DNA from: Cristatella mucedo
Lineage: Eukaryota; Bryozoa; Phylactolaemata; Cristatellidae
Length of the DNA: 64,000 nt
Direction of reading: 5' to 3'
NCBI GenBank assembly: GCA_009760855.2
Contig: WPIO01000045.1
Coordinates: 740,001-804,000 of the forward strand
In this document: positions 33,262 through 44,894 of the stretch, piece by piece
How positions within the stretch are numbered: position 1 is the first letter of the stretch
How the letters are laid out: every line of letters starts with the position of its first letter
The notes under the pieces: generated by a model
What the model was told of the DNA's origin: nothing
The model's input: only the letters and a program-made list of their open reading frames with translations
The model's database searches: none
Position numbers and translations under genes: made by a program

Positions 33262-34104
33262 GCTCGAATTGAAAGTTTTGCGTTCCCAGCCAACCTGTCG
33301 TTTGACGACCGCATGAGCGCCGCAATCAAGTCTGCCTACTTTCAGCTGCATAACATTGCTAGAGCTCGGGCTTGTTTAGATAAGGATGCCACATCCAAGT
33401 TGATCCATGCATTCGCAAAATCCCGTCCCAACTTCTTTAACTCACTGCTTGCTGGCCTACTAGCACGTGCGACCAGGCTCTTAAAGCTAGTGCAGAACTC
33501 TGCAGCTATGCTTGTGTGTCGTGAGCTTCAAAGCTTCTACGTCGCACCACTTCTCGCTAACCTGCACTGGTTACCAGTCAAGTGAGGCGTCGACTTCAAG
33601 GTTTTGTTGTTCAATTTTAAGTAGCTTCATTCTTTGGCTCCAGCCTATCTTTTAAAGCTACTCCCCACCAGGTCAATCGTCATACCGACTGCTTAGCGGA
33701 ATCTGACAGTACCTCGTATAAACCTCAAATCCTTTGGAGATCGTGCATTTAGCTCGTATGCTCCCAAAGCCTGGAACTCCGACTTGCGTCACAACATCCC
33801 CTGACTTGACCACATTTAAAAATAACCTTAACGCACCTCTTTAGGACAGCATTTAGTGGGTCCCTGTGATTCTTTCTTTGTGTGCTTATGTTTGCTGACA
33901 CTGTGCATGCTACCACTAACCACACTTGCATGCTGACCCTGTGCATGTAACTGCTAACCGTGGTATTTAAGATTGTTATCAAGCGTGACATAACTCACCT
34001 TTTAATTGCGTTTCCCTTTGCAGCAAATCTAAAGCGCCTAGAAAAAACTGAGTTCTCTGAGGGCGCTTTATCGAGTGCATTATTATTATTATTATTATTA
34101 TTCT
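33262..34104 (+). mobile_element. LINE-A copy, ORF 3' part to tail
   Basis: Frame reads LSFDDRMSAAIKSAYFQLHN, then TSKLIHAFAKSRPNFFNSLL and FYVAPLLANLHWLPVK, followed by a stop at 33,583. The 3' UTR ends in the stem-loop and (ATT)7. Confidence 0.9.
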
Positions 34105-34472
34105 AGTGGCATCAGATACGGTTATCAGGCTTAGCAATACAAAGTGGATGATTAGATTGATATTAGCCACCGTTTCCAGATTAAAGTATGTACAGTGAAA
34201 ACCCTTAAATGCATGTTCAAAACACATGTAACTGGAAGTTATATTCCTTACGGCTGCAAGTTAAAGACTCCTGCATGCGACGTCTTTGCTGTAAACCTCT
34301 GATTCTAGGTTCAGAAGAGTGTATCTCTGCGGTTAATTAAGCTTCACTTCAATTAAATTTTAGTAATTTGTTCAGGTTAGTTCGTTATTTTAACGATTAA
34401 AAATGTATTTTGACTTTTCACGAATACATATGCCGACTATGCGTCACGTGTAAATTGCAAAAAGGAGACACT
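34105..34472. other. No gene called
   Basis: Would be the 3' UTR or flank of the minus-strand candidate gene; no AATAAA seen in that direction. Confidence 0.35.
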
Positions 34473-34550
34473 CTACATTGCAACGTACACGTGCTTCAGA
34501 CGGAGAGCATTGCTTCCAAGTGTTCTACTACACAGGGAACAGTGAATGTC
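34473..34550 (-). CDS. Candidate terminal exon of a minus-strand host gene
   Basis: On the minus strand the acceptor GACTGATACCTTTAGCAG leads in phase 0 into DIHCSLCSRTLGSNALRLKH, VYVAM and a TAG. Phase fits the donor of the exon at 34,621. The intron between is 70 nt. The absence of a nearby polyadenylation signal and the small size keep confidence low. Confidence 0.3.
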   Translation of the reverse strand, partial: DIHCSLCSRTLGSNALRLKHVYVAM

Positions 34551-34620
34551 CTGCTAAAGGTATCAGTCTGCAGTTTGCGTGCAGCTCTAAGCTTTTTTCT
34601 AGGTTTAGCAAGTGACTCAC

Positions 34621-34991
34621 CTGGAGCTGTGGTAATAGCTGGTCGAGGTTTATTTGGACAATAGTGTGGATTTCGGCATCGGCCATTCGTGGAGGCTGCT
34701 TGGTTGTTGCAACTGCCGAACTTGGTGGCAAGGGTCGACGAAATCCACTGGCTAGATTGCTGAGCTCCTTATGAACTTGAAGGCTTTTGTCCGAAGTTGG
34801 CTCTATCTCTGTGTAAGAGTGTACTTCTTCACCGTATGGAGGTATATTTCGATTTTGGTAGTCAGACTGAGGCCGGATTTTGGGGTTGCAAACAAGCCCT
34901 TGACTTTTTGTAGGTGCCACACACAAAGTAGGATGACTCCGAGGAGCTGGCACTGGCCTTTTCCCGGTGAATTTGGAGGCGACATTCCCAC
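34621..34991 (-). CDS. Candidate internal exon of a minus-strand host gene (Pro/Ser-rich, tail-like)
   Basis: 371 nt, the longest well-bounded exon candidate here. Acceptor GTTTTAATTTCCGTTTAG before 34,991; donor CAG/GTGAGT after 34,621 is full consensus. Two bases complete a codon, then 123 codons run without a stop, ending in phase 0. The protein is hydrophilic and probably disordered, then helical. It has a proline-rich, SH3-ligand-like KRPVPAPRSHP near the start, several tyrosines in acidic context (PPYGEEVHSYTEIEP around residues 52-66), and a C-terminal DAEIHTIVQINLDQLLPQLQ. This looks like the cytoplasmic tail of a signalling or adhesion protein, which is inference from composition only. 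The opposite-strand open frames over it are shadows. Confidence 0.5.
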
Positions 34992-35970
34992 CTAAACGGA
35001 AATTAAAACGTTACACAGCTCTCAACTTTGTCATCCTGGAGTCGTCGTCTTTTAATTAGGTCCTACGTGTTAGTGTTAGCGACTGCATCAAAGGATCTAG
35101 GAACCGGAAAATCCAGACACTTGCTTGCATCTCTGGAGTTAATGTCTTCGGTCAGAAGGCGCACTAATATGATACATGTATCGTACAAGTCCTCAAGTTC
35201 TTCATATTTACGTCACAAATAAGTTTTCTCTGAGGCACATTGGTGCTGGCTCAAATTAGAAGTGTACCAAATCCCTTATTCGGCCAAAAGTTTTCGACAG
35301 ACGTCGTTCGGCTGCAGATGAAACGCACAGTTCTAACGCAGGGAGCTCCAACGATGCACTTTATGCTCGGCCTCAGCTCATAGCATTGTACTTGAATTCA
35401 GTAGGCATAAATAGGGGACATGAGGAGTAGCACTCACCCTAGTTAACAAGGCAGGGCAAGATGCAAGTTCTAGACCAGCTACTCCTTCTCCAGTCTTCGA
35501 CACGAAGGAAATATTTTCTGTTTCCTCAGCTTACCACGATGATTTCTCCACCATTTAAGGCTGGATATGGATACACTGGAATCTCAATAGCAAATCGACT
35601 AATCTACGCATTTCAGGTGTGAAGCTGCTCACCACTACGGTGATGGGACTTTTTTGTGCACTTGAGCTGGAGTTACCTTGCACAAATATGAAATTTACTA
35701 AAACTGTATTCGCAGGCGAGCAATCACCTTGCTTCAATTTCAGCTTTAATCTTACACTCTTTACGAATGCTTACTACTCTACTAGGGGTCTCATTTCAAA
35801 CTAGGCACGATCCACTCGTATACCCTCCGATCAGGAGAGGGTGCACTAAGAACATCGAAATTCATATCCGGGCTCTTGTTCTTGCCTAGCTGGGAACATG
35901 AAGGCTCAATAAATCGAAGGTATTAGGCTCATACAACCATGTAGGTCATGCTACTACCTCCTTGTCTGAA
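34992..35970. other. Probable intron or flank of the minus-strand candidate gene; further exons unresolved
   Basis: On the minus strand there is an open stretch ending near 35,069 (EDLYDTCIILVRLLTEDINS, then FPVPRSFDAVANTN) followed by a GTAGGA donor, but its phase misses the 34,991 acceptor by one base. Good donors AGG/GTGAGT (about 35,433) and GTG/GTAAGC (about 35,535) and acceptors TTTCATCTGCAG (about 35,311) and ATGTGCCTCAG (about 35,232) also occur. I could not assemble a consistent model. Confidence 0.3.
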
Positions 35971-36156
35971 GCCACTTCTTGTCGCTGTCCGACTCAGCCT
36001 GTCCTGCACTCCCCGACAGTTAGGCACAACTCTTTCAAAGACAGCTCTCTTCACGCTCATTGCCTAACGCCAGGTGGTATTTATCGATCCAGCAATTTTA
36101 TGTCCAAAATGTTAGCCAAGCTGGAATACACTGCAAAAAAACTAATAACTTCTTCG
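35971..36156 (+). CDS. Weak plus-strand candidate exon
   Basis: An open frame (about 36 codons shown: CRCPTQPVLHSPTVRHNSFK ... SSNFMSKMLAKLEYTAKK) ends at a strong donor TTCG/GTAAGC. The acceptor (CTACCTCCTTGTCTGAAG) is fair. It lies on the strand opposite to the 34.6-kb exon, so both cannot belong to one gene. Confidence 0.25.
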
Positions 36157-36449
36157 GTAAGCATTTTTTAAACAAAAATAAGATTTTTTACTAGCAGGTT
36201 TTACTATCCTGAAGATGATCTCTCTTTCTTGCTGATGGACTCGGATCCAACGAGTTCACAAGTACTTTAACACTAGTACTGCAGACAACAAGCAAATTCG
36301 GCCAGCAATCAGCTCACTCAGACCATGTTCAAGCTAGCTTGGAGCCAAACTAAGGTAAAAACTACTCGAAGTTGATATAATAATATGCAAATTGTCTAAT
36401 GTTGTTAGCTAAAGAAACAGACAGTCTTTGAATGAATTTATACTTTACA

Positions 36450-36900
36450 TCTTAATAATAATAATGCAATAATAAGGATATTTCATCCTCAGAGACCGCA
36501 GTCTCTTTCTGGGGACTTAATACTTGCTACAAAGAAAAAACGATCGAATAACATTGGTATCATGCTTGATCAACAGCAAGAATGACATTGTTAGAAATCG
36601 GCATTCAAGTTTGGTTATTGACACCATGCAACAGTGTCAATAACCATAAGCACATTAAGGGTGAATCACTGGGACCCACTAAATGCTGAGATAAATAGGT
36701 GCGTTTTTAGTTTCCTTTTAATTGTGATCAAGTTCTGAGATGCCGTTATGCAAGTCGGGAGTGAGTTCCAAGCTTTGGGAGCGTGTGAACTAAAGGCAGG
36801 GTCCCCTAAGATTTGAGATATGTAGGAAGTGTGGGTTAACGGCTAAATTCAGAAAAGCGGATGGCACGATACCCAGCTTGTACTATGCAACATTAGCAGA
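36450..36900 (-). mobile_element. LINE-A 3' part, diverged
   Basis: AATAATAATGCAATAATAAG tail, degraded stem-loop (CAGAGACCGCAGTCTCTTTC), GGGACCCACTAAATGCTGAG and GTCGGGAGTGAGTTCCAAGC. Confidence 0.8.
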
Positions 36901-37304
36901 GTTTACTTAGATTAGCTAGAACCCACAAGTCTGCCTCTTCTTCGAATGCAATACTATTTTTTTAAAGAATTATCACAAATATACACATTGTCAGCATCTA
37001 TATTGTAGTCGTCATGTTTCTCTCCCCCATAGGCTAACCTTGAAAGTGGGAAAGTCTGGGATTTGTTTAACCAACAACATAATTGCAAGTGGCCATTCGG
37101 TCAGCAGGCTTTAGACTCGTGTTGTCTGATCCAGAATTGTGTACACTCGCTGCATTTTTCTTTCCTTTGACTGTAGTTTCAAAGCTATCACTCTCGCAAC
37201 CTCACCAGGTCATTGTTATGCCAGTGTATGCAGTGATGTATTTGTGGCAGCAGCACAAACTTTGTGCAATGGCATCACACATTGCAGCTGATTCAGAAGA
37301 CTCT
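36901..37304. other. No gene recognised
   Basis: Unique sequence. Confidence 0.4.
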
Positions 37305-37450
37305 TTTGTACAGCAATAGGAGATTCTTTAAGGCTATCATCATCGCTTGCAGCAGCAATAAAGGATCGCCCACCACAGAATTCAAAACCATGACCTCGGG
37401 ACCGAGGTCAAGAAAAGCAACCGCTATACCCAGTGTGCCACCACGGCAGG
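37305..37450 (-). mobile_element. SINE-S
   Basis: Complement of the body (TAAAGGATCGCCCACCACAG), B-box region TTCAAAACCATGACCTCGGG (mutated B box) and head (CCCAGTGTGCCACCACGGC). Confidence 0.82.
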
Positions 37451-37766
37451 ATCCCAGTTTATATAGAAAACCTTTTCAATTTGCCTCATAAAGTTCCATC
37501 CCCAATCCAAGGTTAAGTTGCACGCATTTAAAAGCGTGTGAGAGTAGTTAAAAATCACGGCAACGGCACGTGAGGTGCCACTGAAAACAAGTAACCATTT
37601 GTGAATTCATGATGACCATTGGTGGATCTTGATAGTAACAGAAGCCATTTTCATCTTAGAGGATTATTTTTCATAGGAAAAATTGACTGCCTGGTTTGTG
37701 CAACAAAAAACATTCGGCATTTAAGGTAGGGATTCCAAAAATCTTCGGAGACTTAGGATTGATTGC

Positions 37767-37767
<1 letters not shown>
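37451..37767. other. No gene recognised
   Basis: Unique sequence before a microsatellite. Confidence 0.4.
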
Positions 37768-37853
<86 letters not shown>

Positions 37854-37854
37854 T
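37768..37854. repeat. (CA)n-(TA)n microsatellite at a SINE tail
   Basis: About 36 CA with one GA variant, then TATATATATATTTATATG continuous with the SINE-D tail. Confidence 0.95.
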
Positions 37855-37965
37855 TATATGTATATTATTCATTTATATTGCCTCCTAAGAAAACTTAAAA
37901 CTTAATCTTTGTTCAGGCGCTTCACTTACGCTCTGAGACTCGAGCCCACGACCTCAGAAATCGCA
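37855..37965 (-). mobile_element. SINE-D, partial
   Basis: Minus strand: GAGGTCGTGGGCTCGAGTCT (B box), GTGAAGCGCCTGAACAAAGA, then CTTAGGAGGCAATATAAATG. The 5' half of the head is missing at the junction with LINE-A. Confidence 0.75.
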
Positions 37966-37967
37966 TA

Positions 37968-38445
37968 ATATCCATATTCTGGAGTATCCCACTGAGATAG
38001 GACCTGAACTAGTGTAATTCTGAGCCAGCAATGCCCAGGCGATGGGAGAGGCGCTCAAGAAGGACTTAGCGATTGATAGTATCAAAAGCTGCCACAGATT
38101 GAGCTAAACAGCAGAGAGAATCGACTTAAGTCTGCATTCCTAAGTAGGTACTGATACACCCTAAGAAATTCTGACTCTGCGGGGTGATTGTCTCTAAAAC
38201 CAGAATGAAACTAACTTGCAAGGTTTGAAGTTTCAATTTATGAGTTCAACTGGTCTGCCACGACTCATTACAATGTTTTTTATTGGAACGCTGTGAAGCT
38301 GGGCTGAAGTTCTCCTGGTTTAGCGTGGCTTTTTTGAGTAGTGGCGTGACTACAGTCTTTTTGATTGGTGCTGGCACATGACCTGATGCTAATTGCAGAA
38401 TTGTGGTGTTATTTATGCAAGGCTGCAGCGGATCGTACAATCAGG
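37968..38445 (-). mobile_element. LINE-A, RT N-terminal region only
   Basis: Minus strand carries LASGHVPAPIKKTVVTPLLK followed by the RT1-4 region down to the WFRSYLSG-equivalent at 37,985. It is cut at both ends; no 3' UTR. Confidence 0.8.
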
Positions 38446-39029
38446 ACAGTGTGAATTGGGTCCGGTAGACAAGTCGGTATAAAAATGCTAGTTTGTAGTA
38501 TTTTGAATCTACGCCTGGTGCATGCTAAAGCTCAGAAGCTTGGGCGGTATTCCAGTTGTCTGTCCTTGCCATGTTCGAACGCATTCTCATCCTGAAACTT
38601 GGAAACGAGTAATTGGAGCCTGCTAAAGTGCCCAAGTTGATCGCAAAGTACCGCTGACAACAGTGATCTCGATTTCTAACCAGGCTATAGGGAAGTTGAC
38701 ACACTCATTTCAGCTATGACGGAATAGTTTTGAGCCGCATCTCAGCATTCAGTGGAAGCTAGACCTGCTGTTAAAGCAATAGAGAAGTACTTACTGATAT
38801 ATTCTCTGAGATGGTGAACGGATAAGGACACTTCTACAGATAGAAAAGTAGAGAAACGTACCCTCATGAGGCCATTTGTGAAGGTCTTTTAGCGTAGCAA
38901 CTCCAATAAAAGGCTCCTCGTACTGATGTTCAGCCAGGTCACTCGTCTCACCAGGCCAGTTGTATCCGAGCAGTGGAGATGCCTGCTGATGGCTGCGGCC
39001 TATCGGCTCGAGAATTTGGGTAGATTCGG
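38446..39029. other. No gene recognised
   Basis: Unique sequence. Confidence 0.4.
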
Positions 39030-40140
39030 TTAGTAATCCATTGAATTTGTCTTACATAGCAAAGCATTATTATCGTCGCCTAGCCAATATTACAGTTATG
39101 CTCACGGCACTAGCAAATCGGCTTATTTCGTGCAGCTGCTCTAGATATGCCGTACCTGTGTGGTAGTTGTAGGGTATGGAATCTGGCTCTCCAGTTAGAT
39201 GTTGGTTGATTTCCTCAGAGGTCATGTTACCAAAATAGACGCCAGATTAGCATAAGTCTGCAGGGCCCAGGCTAATAACGACACTTTAACGCTGCCATAT
39301 AGTCGAATCTTCAAATTGGTAAAGTGATGAGAGCTCCCGAGAATGGGATGTGGAGAGAAGAAGCTGGAGTGTGGTTACCAATCCAGTGCTCCGAAAAAGA
39401 TAAAGGAAGTCATGGTAGGCATGGTGATTACGTCACAATTCGTGGAAGGATGCTTGATGGTGAGCAGAATCCTACGTAGTTGCTACTAGTCGAAGCTCTC
39501 AGGAGCGGGCTTAAGGAAGACTTGCTTGTATCCTTTCTCGCTAGAGTCATCTTACTTCTTAGTCCAAGGCAGCAGCGAGGCTACCACCACCTTTGCCCTT
39601 TGCATTAAGTTGAGTGCTCTGCCTCTTCAAACTACTGTCGTCTTCTTTGGAGGCTGATGGATATATGCCATAAATATAAAAACTGCTATGCATTGTATCA
39701 ATAAACGGAGTTTTGAAGATACCAAAATGTTTTATCCTAAGATTACTTTGAAATTGTGGCTATCGGAAAGTTGTCTGTGGAGTTGTCGGGAGAGTTGGCC
39801 GCTTGACGACACACCTAAGCGTCTTCTGAACATGATACTGCAGGCTCTATAAACGCGTTTGACAAATGATTGGGTAAAATCTTGACGGAGTAGCGTAAAA
39901 TTGTGTTCGCCAGAGTAATATTGGCTTTTCGTTCTTACGATAAATCAAGTAGGTTGTGGCACACTATTGCACTTTTTCTTAGTGAAGCTTCTGTTAGGGG
40001 TGAGAGACCAGGTTATCAAATGTTTCCGACCAACCAAAATCAAATGGATTTTTTCTTGACCTTACTCTTTATTCTATGCAATGTCAATTGGAGTAAGGCT
40101 GGCTAAATTGGATGCAAGGTTTAACTAAAGTCAAGATTGA
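39030..40140. repeat. Low-copy repeat R1, copy a
   Basis: Collinear similarity by eye to 41,390-42,300: shared anchors include CAGATTAGCATAAGTCTGC / GGATTAGCTCAAGTCTGC, AATTGGTAAAGTGATGAGAG / AATTGGCGAAGTGACAAGAG, GAAGCTGGAGTGTGG / TAGCTGGAGTGTGA, and ACGACACACCTAAGCGTC / ACCAACACACCTAAGCATC. Non-coding; origin unknown. Confidence 0.65.
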
Positions 40141-40162
40141 TCAGTAATTCCTTGCTTACTAA

Positions 40163-41192
40163 AAAAAAATAATACAGTTACATTTTGCTCTCAAAGAAAT
40201 TATTCTCTTTCTAAGACATTTACAGATTGCGTGTGAAAGCATGGCTAAACTTTTATTCGTAATACGCTTGATGTCAACATGCATAGTAAGGTTAACGGCA
40301 ATATGCAAGTACAATCACACAGAAGTATTCAAGGTATAATTCACAAGAACCCAGCCAATGCTTTGAGAAGCAGTTTCATTCTTAGTTTCTTTTTAAATAT
40401 CGCCAGTTCAGGAATAATCTACATTGCCCTCACCAAGCGGGAGCGAGAAATTCTACATAGCCTGCTGGAAGAGGGAGCAGTAGACGCTACAGCTCGATCT
40501 GCCTATAGTTATTGAGTTGCAGTTCTAGGAGCCAAGTAGTTCAAGTAGTTCAAGTGCCATGGCATCATGCTAAGTGGCTCCAGGCTTTTAGAGCACATGA
40601 ACTAAAGAGACCATATCCGACAGATTTTGGTCACTGGGAGGCTTCCCGAACCGATTTGAGTCAGAACAGCGGGTGGTGTAATGCCTAGCTAGGTGGCATG
40701 CACGGGAGTACTTCCGATTAGTATGCAGGAGTTAGAGAATCAAGTGACCTAAAAGTGAATGACAAAACCTTGAATTTGACATTCTGCTTTATTGGGAGAC
40801 AAGTGCATGCCGTTAAGATGTGGTATGCTGTGGCAACTGAGACGCTCGCGACAGACAGGTGGAGCTGAAGATTTGTACACAAACTGTTAGCTCCTGATGG
40901 CACAGGTCGGTTGACCTGCAAGCAAATAGCTTTAGAAGCCGAGGCGGAATGTCACAAATCCATTGACCAACTTGGACATAGTGTCCCTGTCTAAGAAAAC
41001 AAGAACTGTAACTTGATTTTAGCTTAACTTTATTTTTAATTTTATTTTTTATGCAGCTAAAAAGAGGCAGCCTTTTGTGGAGCAGATGTGGTCATCTAGT
41101 GAAAGGTCAAATTGGAAGAGGACGATTTTGTTCTGTGCAGATGCAGCTAGAGTTATTCTGGCAGAGGCCACTTTTAGTGTTCAGCTTTCCAG
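40163..41192 (-). mobile_element. LINE-A, ORF 3' part and 3' UTR, old copy
   Basis: AATAATACAGTTACATTTTG tail, CTAAGACATTTACAGATTGC, then AAAGTGAATGACAAAACCTT and GGTATGCTGTGGCAACTGAG (ORF 3' blocks) to AGAGTTATTCTGGCAGAGGC. Several insertions, including extra sequence at 40,390-40,560. It lies between two R1 copies. Confidence 0.75.
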
Positions 41193-41389
41193 TGTCCGAG
41201 TCACACGTGATATGCCGGTGCAGAGACGGTAAACTACAGCTCGCTGTACTTCCGGCTATCCAGACCACTCGCCTTATCGCCGGAAGCTTAGTCAACTTCT
41301 AGAGGTCGCTGCTGCTGGCCCTGTGGCCGATTGGCTGAGGCTTGCACTAGACCCTACTTTAGATACTTTCGACGGATTGATTAGTGAGC

Positions 41390-43040
41390 CGTCGGCATTT
41401 AAATGGTCTTGAATGGCAAGGCATATTTATCCTAGCCTAGCAACATCACAGCAGAGAAAACTGCACTCGCAAAAATCGGTTAAGTTCCCATGGATATGCT
41501 AACTTGGCCGTAAACAAACAGTAGCTGTATGGCGGCAAATCTCGATGCCCAGTGAGACCAGTGGTGTTTTTCTCAGAGGTAATTTTGCCGAAGCAGACAC
41601 AGGATTAGCTCAAGTCTGCTGAAGGTAAAGCTAGCACATACGAACTAGTGCCTCCAATGAGCACGATCTTGAAATTGGCGAAGTGACAAGAGCTCAGGGA
41701 TAATAAGAAATGAATAGAAGTAGCTGGAGTGTGACGTCAAATCCATTGCTCTGGTAAACAAAGGAAGTAGATAGAAGACCCTGCAATGACATAATAATTC
41801 TAGGAAGGAGGCCTTGGGCAGCATTCTCTTGCGTAGGAGCTACCTAGAAGCATTCAGAGGCAAAAGGAAGGTTTGGTTGTTGTTTTGCTCGAGTCACACT
41901 TTCTAAGTCTGAGGCTGTTATGATGCTCCCACCACTAGCTCCACTTGTTTATTTGAAGCACTCGGCTCTTTCGGACAAAGGCTGTATTATACTGTGAGGC
42001 CGTTCTATGGCTGACTGAAAGCATACACCTTGCCACATAGTGTACCCCTAAAACAAGTTTGGCAGGTACCGGACAGACTGGTGCTTCATCCAAACCGTAG
42101 TATGGAATTGAGGCTTCCTTCAATTAATTAAGTCAGCCGAGATGGCTGCTAACCAACACACCTAAGCATCATCGGATCTTATATCGATCTAGTCTCTTAT
42201 TTCTGTCGATAAATGGTCAGGAAAAATCTTGAACGAGTTACATAATGTCATTCTGTGAGTATTACGGGTAATTTCGCCTTTTTTTTACTATAAAATAGGT
42301 TGGGAGTACTGCTTCTTGGGTTAAGATTTTCCCAGCCTGCATCAGATATCCAATCAGGCTTGACTAGAAACATTAATATGCACTAATGAACATCATTATT
42401 GAAACTGTTTCTTTTTAGCTTCCTCTAGATTTCATGCAACTAAATTTTAGTCAAGCTAGTTAAACTGTAACAAAAGTGTGAAGAAGATCAAGACAACAAT
42501 CTAGAAAAGAAATTGGGTGCCCTGACGGTGATTTCCCAATTGCCAACTCAAACCTATGCTGGAGGGCGATAGTCCAGGAGATGAAGTACTGGCTCATCGC
42601 GATCGATGTGGAGGATTTGAACCTTGCAGTGTGGCAGCTCTTTATTGCCAACTGCAAGCAGTGGTGTTAGCCAAAAAGTCTCTTCTTCTGCTACACAAAT
42701 CAGGCCGTCAAATTAGCTAAGATTTTTTTAATTGAATTTCGATGCACATTCGTTTGTCCCACGCTCCATATCACGCAACAGAGAAAAGTGAGAATCCACA
42801 GGATACAAGAAAGCACTCGGGAAGCGAGTGGCATGGCAATGGAAGCCTGTGATTGACGGAAATAAACTGCCGCAGGTGGCATCGTTTCAATTATGTCTAT
42901 AACGTGGATTTGCTAGCGAGCTTCAAAGTTAGAGACTTGCGACACAAAACTTTCTGTAGCCACCTTAAAACTACGACGCATGAGCTAGCTATGAATGAAG
43001 CAAGTTGTAGCGGGCTGTATTAGTGAAAGTCGACTTTATG
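41390..43040. repeat. Low-copy repeat R1, copy b (composite)
   Basis: Left half matches R1 copy a. Right half (41,990-43,030) matches 56,945-58,430: shared GACTGGTGCTTCATCCAAAC / GACAGGTGCTTCATCCAAAC, TTTCTGTCGATAAATGGTCA in both, GGGTAATTTCGCCTTTTTTT in both, GGTGATTTCCCAAT in both, and GAGCTAGCTATGAATGAA in both. It ends in a SINE-S (42,555) and a diverged minus-strand LINE-C-like 3' region (42,760-43,000, ATCACGCAACAGAGAAAAGT) present in both copies, so the block was duplicated as a unit. Confidence 0.75.
42555..42725 (+). mobile_element. SINE-S within R1 copy b
   Basis: GAGGATTTGAACCTTGCAGT (B box), TTTATTGCCAACTGCAAGCA and AAATTAGCTAAGATTTTTTT. Orthologous in position to the SINE at 57,955. 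Confidence 0.7.
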
Positions 43041-43054
43041 GTTATGTGGCTGTC

Positions 43055-43112
43055 TTTCATGACCGAGGTCGTGAAAGACAACCGCCTAACCTAGTGAGCC
43101 ATCACGGCTCAT
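43055..43112 (-). mobile_element. SINE-S 5' fragment
   Basis: Complement of the SINE head only: GACCGAGGTCGTGAAAGACA and GTGAGCCATCACGGCTC. Sandwiched between R1 and LINE-A. Confidence 0.6.
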
Positions 43113-43490
43113 ACAAACTTCAAATCCTCTGGATACCACGCCTTCTATTCGTATGCCCCCAAAGAAAGTAACTCACTCCCGACTTGCGTCACTTCATCCT
43201 CTGACTCAATCACATTTGAAAAGAAATTAAAAACGCACCTATTCATCACAGCATTTAGTGGTTCCCTGTGATTGGACCTTAATGTGCTTATGCCGGCTGA
43301 CACGCTTGCATGCTGCCTCTAATCACAATTGCATGCAGACTCTGTGCACATCACCCCTTAGCATGTTATTCTTGTTGTTTATTGAGCCTGATACTACTAA
43401 CCGTGCGATCGCGCATCTTTTGCAGACGTTTTAAAGTGCCCACTAAGAGATTCAGTTCTCCGAGGAAGTATATCAAAAGAATTGTCTTTA
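43113..43490 (+). mobile_element. LINE-A 3' end
   Basis: ACAAACTTCAAATCCTCTGG to the degraded stem-loop (GTGCCCACTAAGAGATTCAG) and GTAATTAATAAAG. Confidence 0.82.
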
Positions 43491-44894
43491 CTGTAATTAA
43501 TAAAGGCAGGGTTAATTAGGAAATGCCTCTATGCTATTGCTCAATCCTCAATAAAATAAAGCACTTACAATGAGACAGTAACGTGCCTACGTATTCTACG
43601 AATTTCTGTGTCGGTGTTGTATCTAGCTCGGCCAATCTACACAAATAGTGCGGGTATTATGATGAGTTTTCCAGAGTTAAGAGCCGAAGTGTCAATCTAT
43701 ATGCATTCGATCGCCAAACGGCATCATCTCACTAAACAACAGAAGTGAATAAGCATAATTGAGTCACTTAGGGACGTGATAACAAATGCACCCAAGACAA
43801 GAGCATGCCAGTAAGAGCGAGCTTACAAAAGCAGGCACTGCTAGCAATGTTGACAAACGTGCAAAAGACAAAAGCACACGCACCAAAATCTGTTTGTGCA
43901 TAAATGATTTTATTGATTAAACTGGATTTCTCTAAAACCCGGAATACGCATTTCTGTAAGTTGTAATCAAAACCGCAGCTGCGGAAAGTTAATCGTGGAA
44001 ATGGCAGTCGTATCGCAGTTTGAATATGTAGGGAGGTGGAATGGCCCATGCGATTAGAGGCCATAGCATGAGGTCATTGTAGAACGATCCCATCCAATTT
44101 TTTGGATTTCGCTTGATCTTAGCTATGTATAGTTTTTTAATCAAAACCTCAGTTGTACTAACTTTTAGTTTTAGAAGTCTCCCGTGTTACTCCTCGAAAG
44201 TTCCAAAGGCTGGCTGACCAGTGCTCTTTTGACGCCATAGCGAGAGAACGTACAAGCTCAATTGTAGGATATCCGGTGTGTAAGCCTGTAAAAAAAATCA
44301 CTACGATTCTCTACTAAACCTGCAGCTACGTAACAAAAATTGCAGAAATGGTAGCTGTAGTGCAGTTATTCGAGGAACCCCTAATAATTCCACGATTGCA
44401 AATTAAAATTTTAATTTTCAATTGACCTCCTAGATGTATGCCGATGCCTTCCTAGTAGTTGATTGAAGGTGCCATTAGAGCATGGCAATCTTCGGCTAAT
44501 TCGTCATAAGCAGCAAGAACATCTGCTACAGAATCGAAACTTAAAACTAAACTTAGTTTTAAGAACATTCGTATATTTTAGTTATCAATAAATTGTGTTG
44601 CCAGGTTGAAATCTATAATCTTGCGCTAAAGCTTGTGTCCGGTAAAAAAACTCACATCCAACTAGATGTGCTATAGGCAAGATGATTAAGCCGGCATTCA
44701 GACTGACGTTTTCAAAACCTGACTTGCTATTGGTCGCATTTACTGTTCGCGTAATTATTGCATGACGAAACTGGACGTATAATTACTACATCCACACCAG
44801 CCGTACACTCATGTATTAGTTTCTTTTTGGTATAATAATAGAATTTTCCTTACCTTATCGCGGGAAATATGTTCCAAAAATACTGCAAAACCGC
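43491..44894. other. No confident gene
   Basis: A minus-strand open frame of 98 codons (44,064-43,768) has no domain or splice support. Otherwise unique AT-rich sequence. Confidence 0.35.

Noticed and set aside
39030-43040. Segmental duplication containing a gene
   Set aside because: The shared parts have no conserved open frame; similarity is non-coding.
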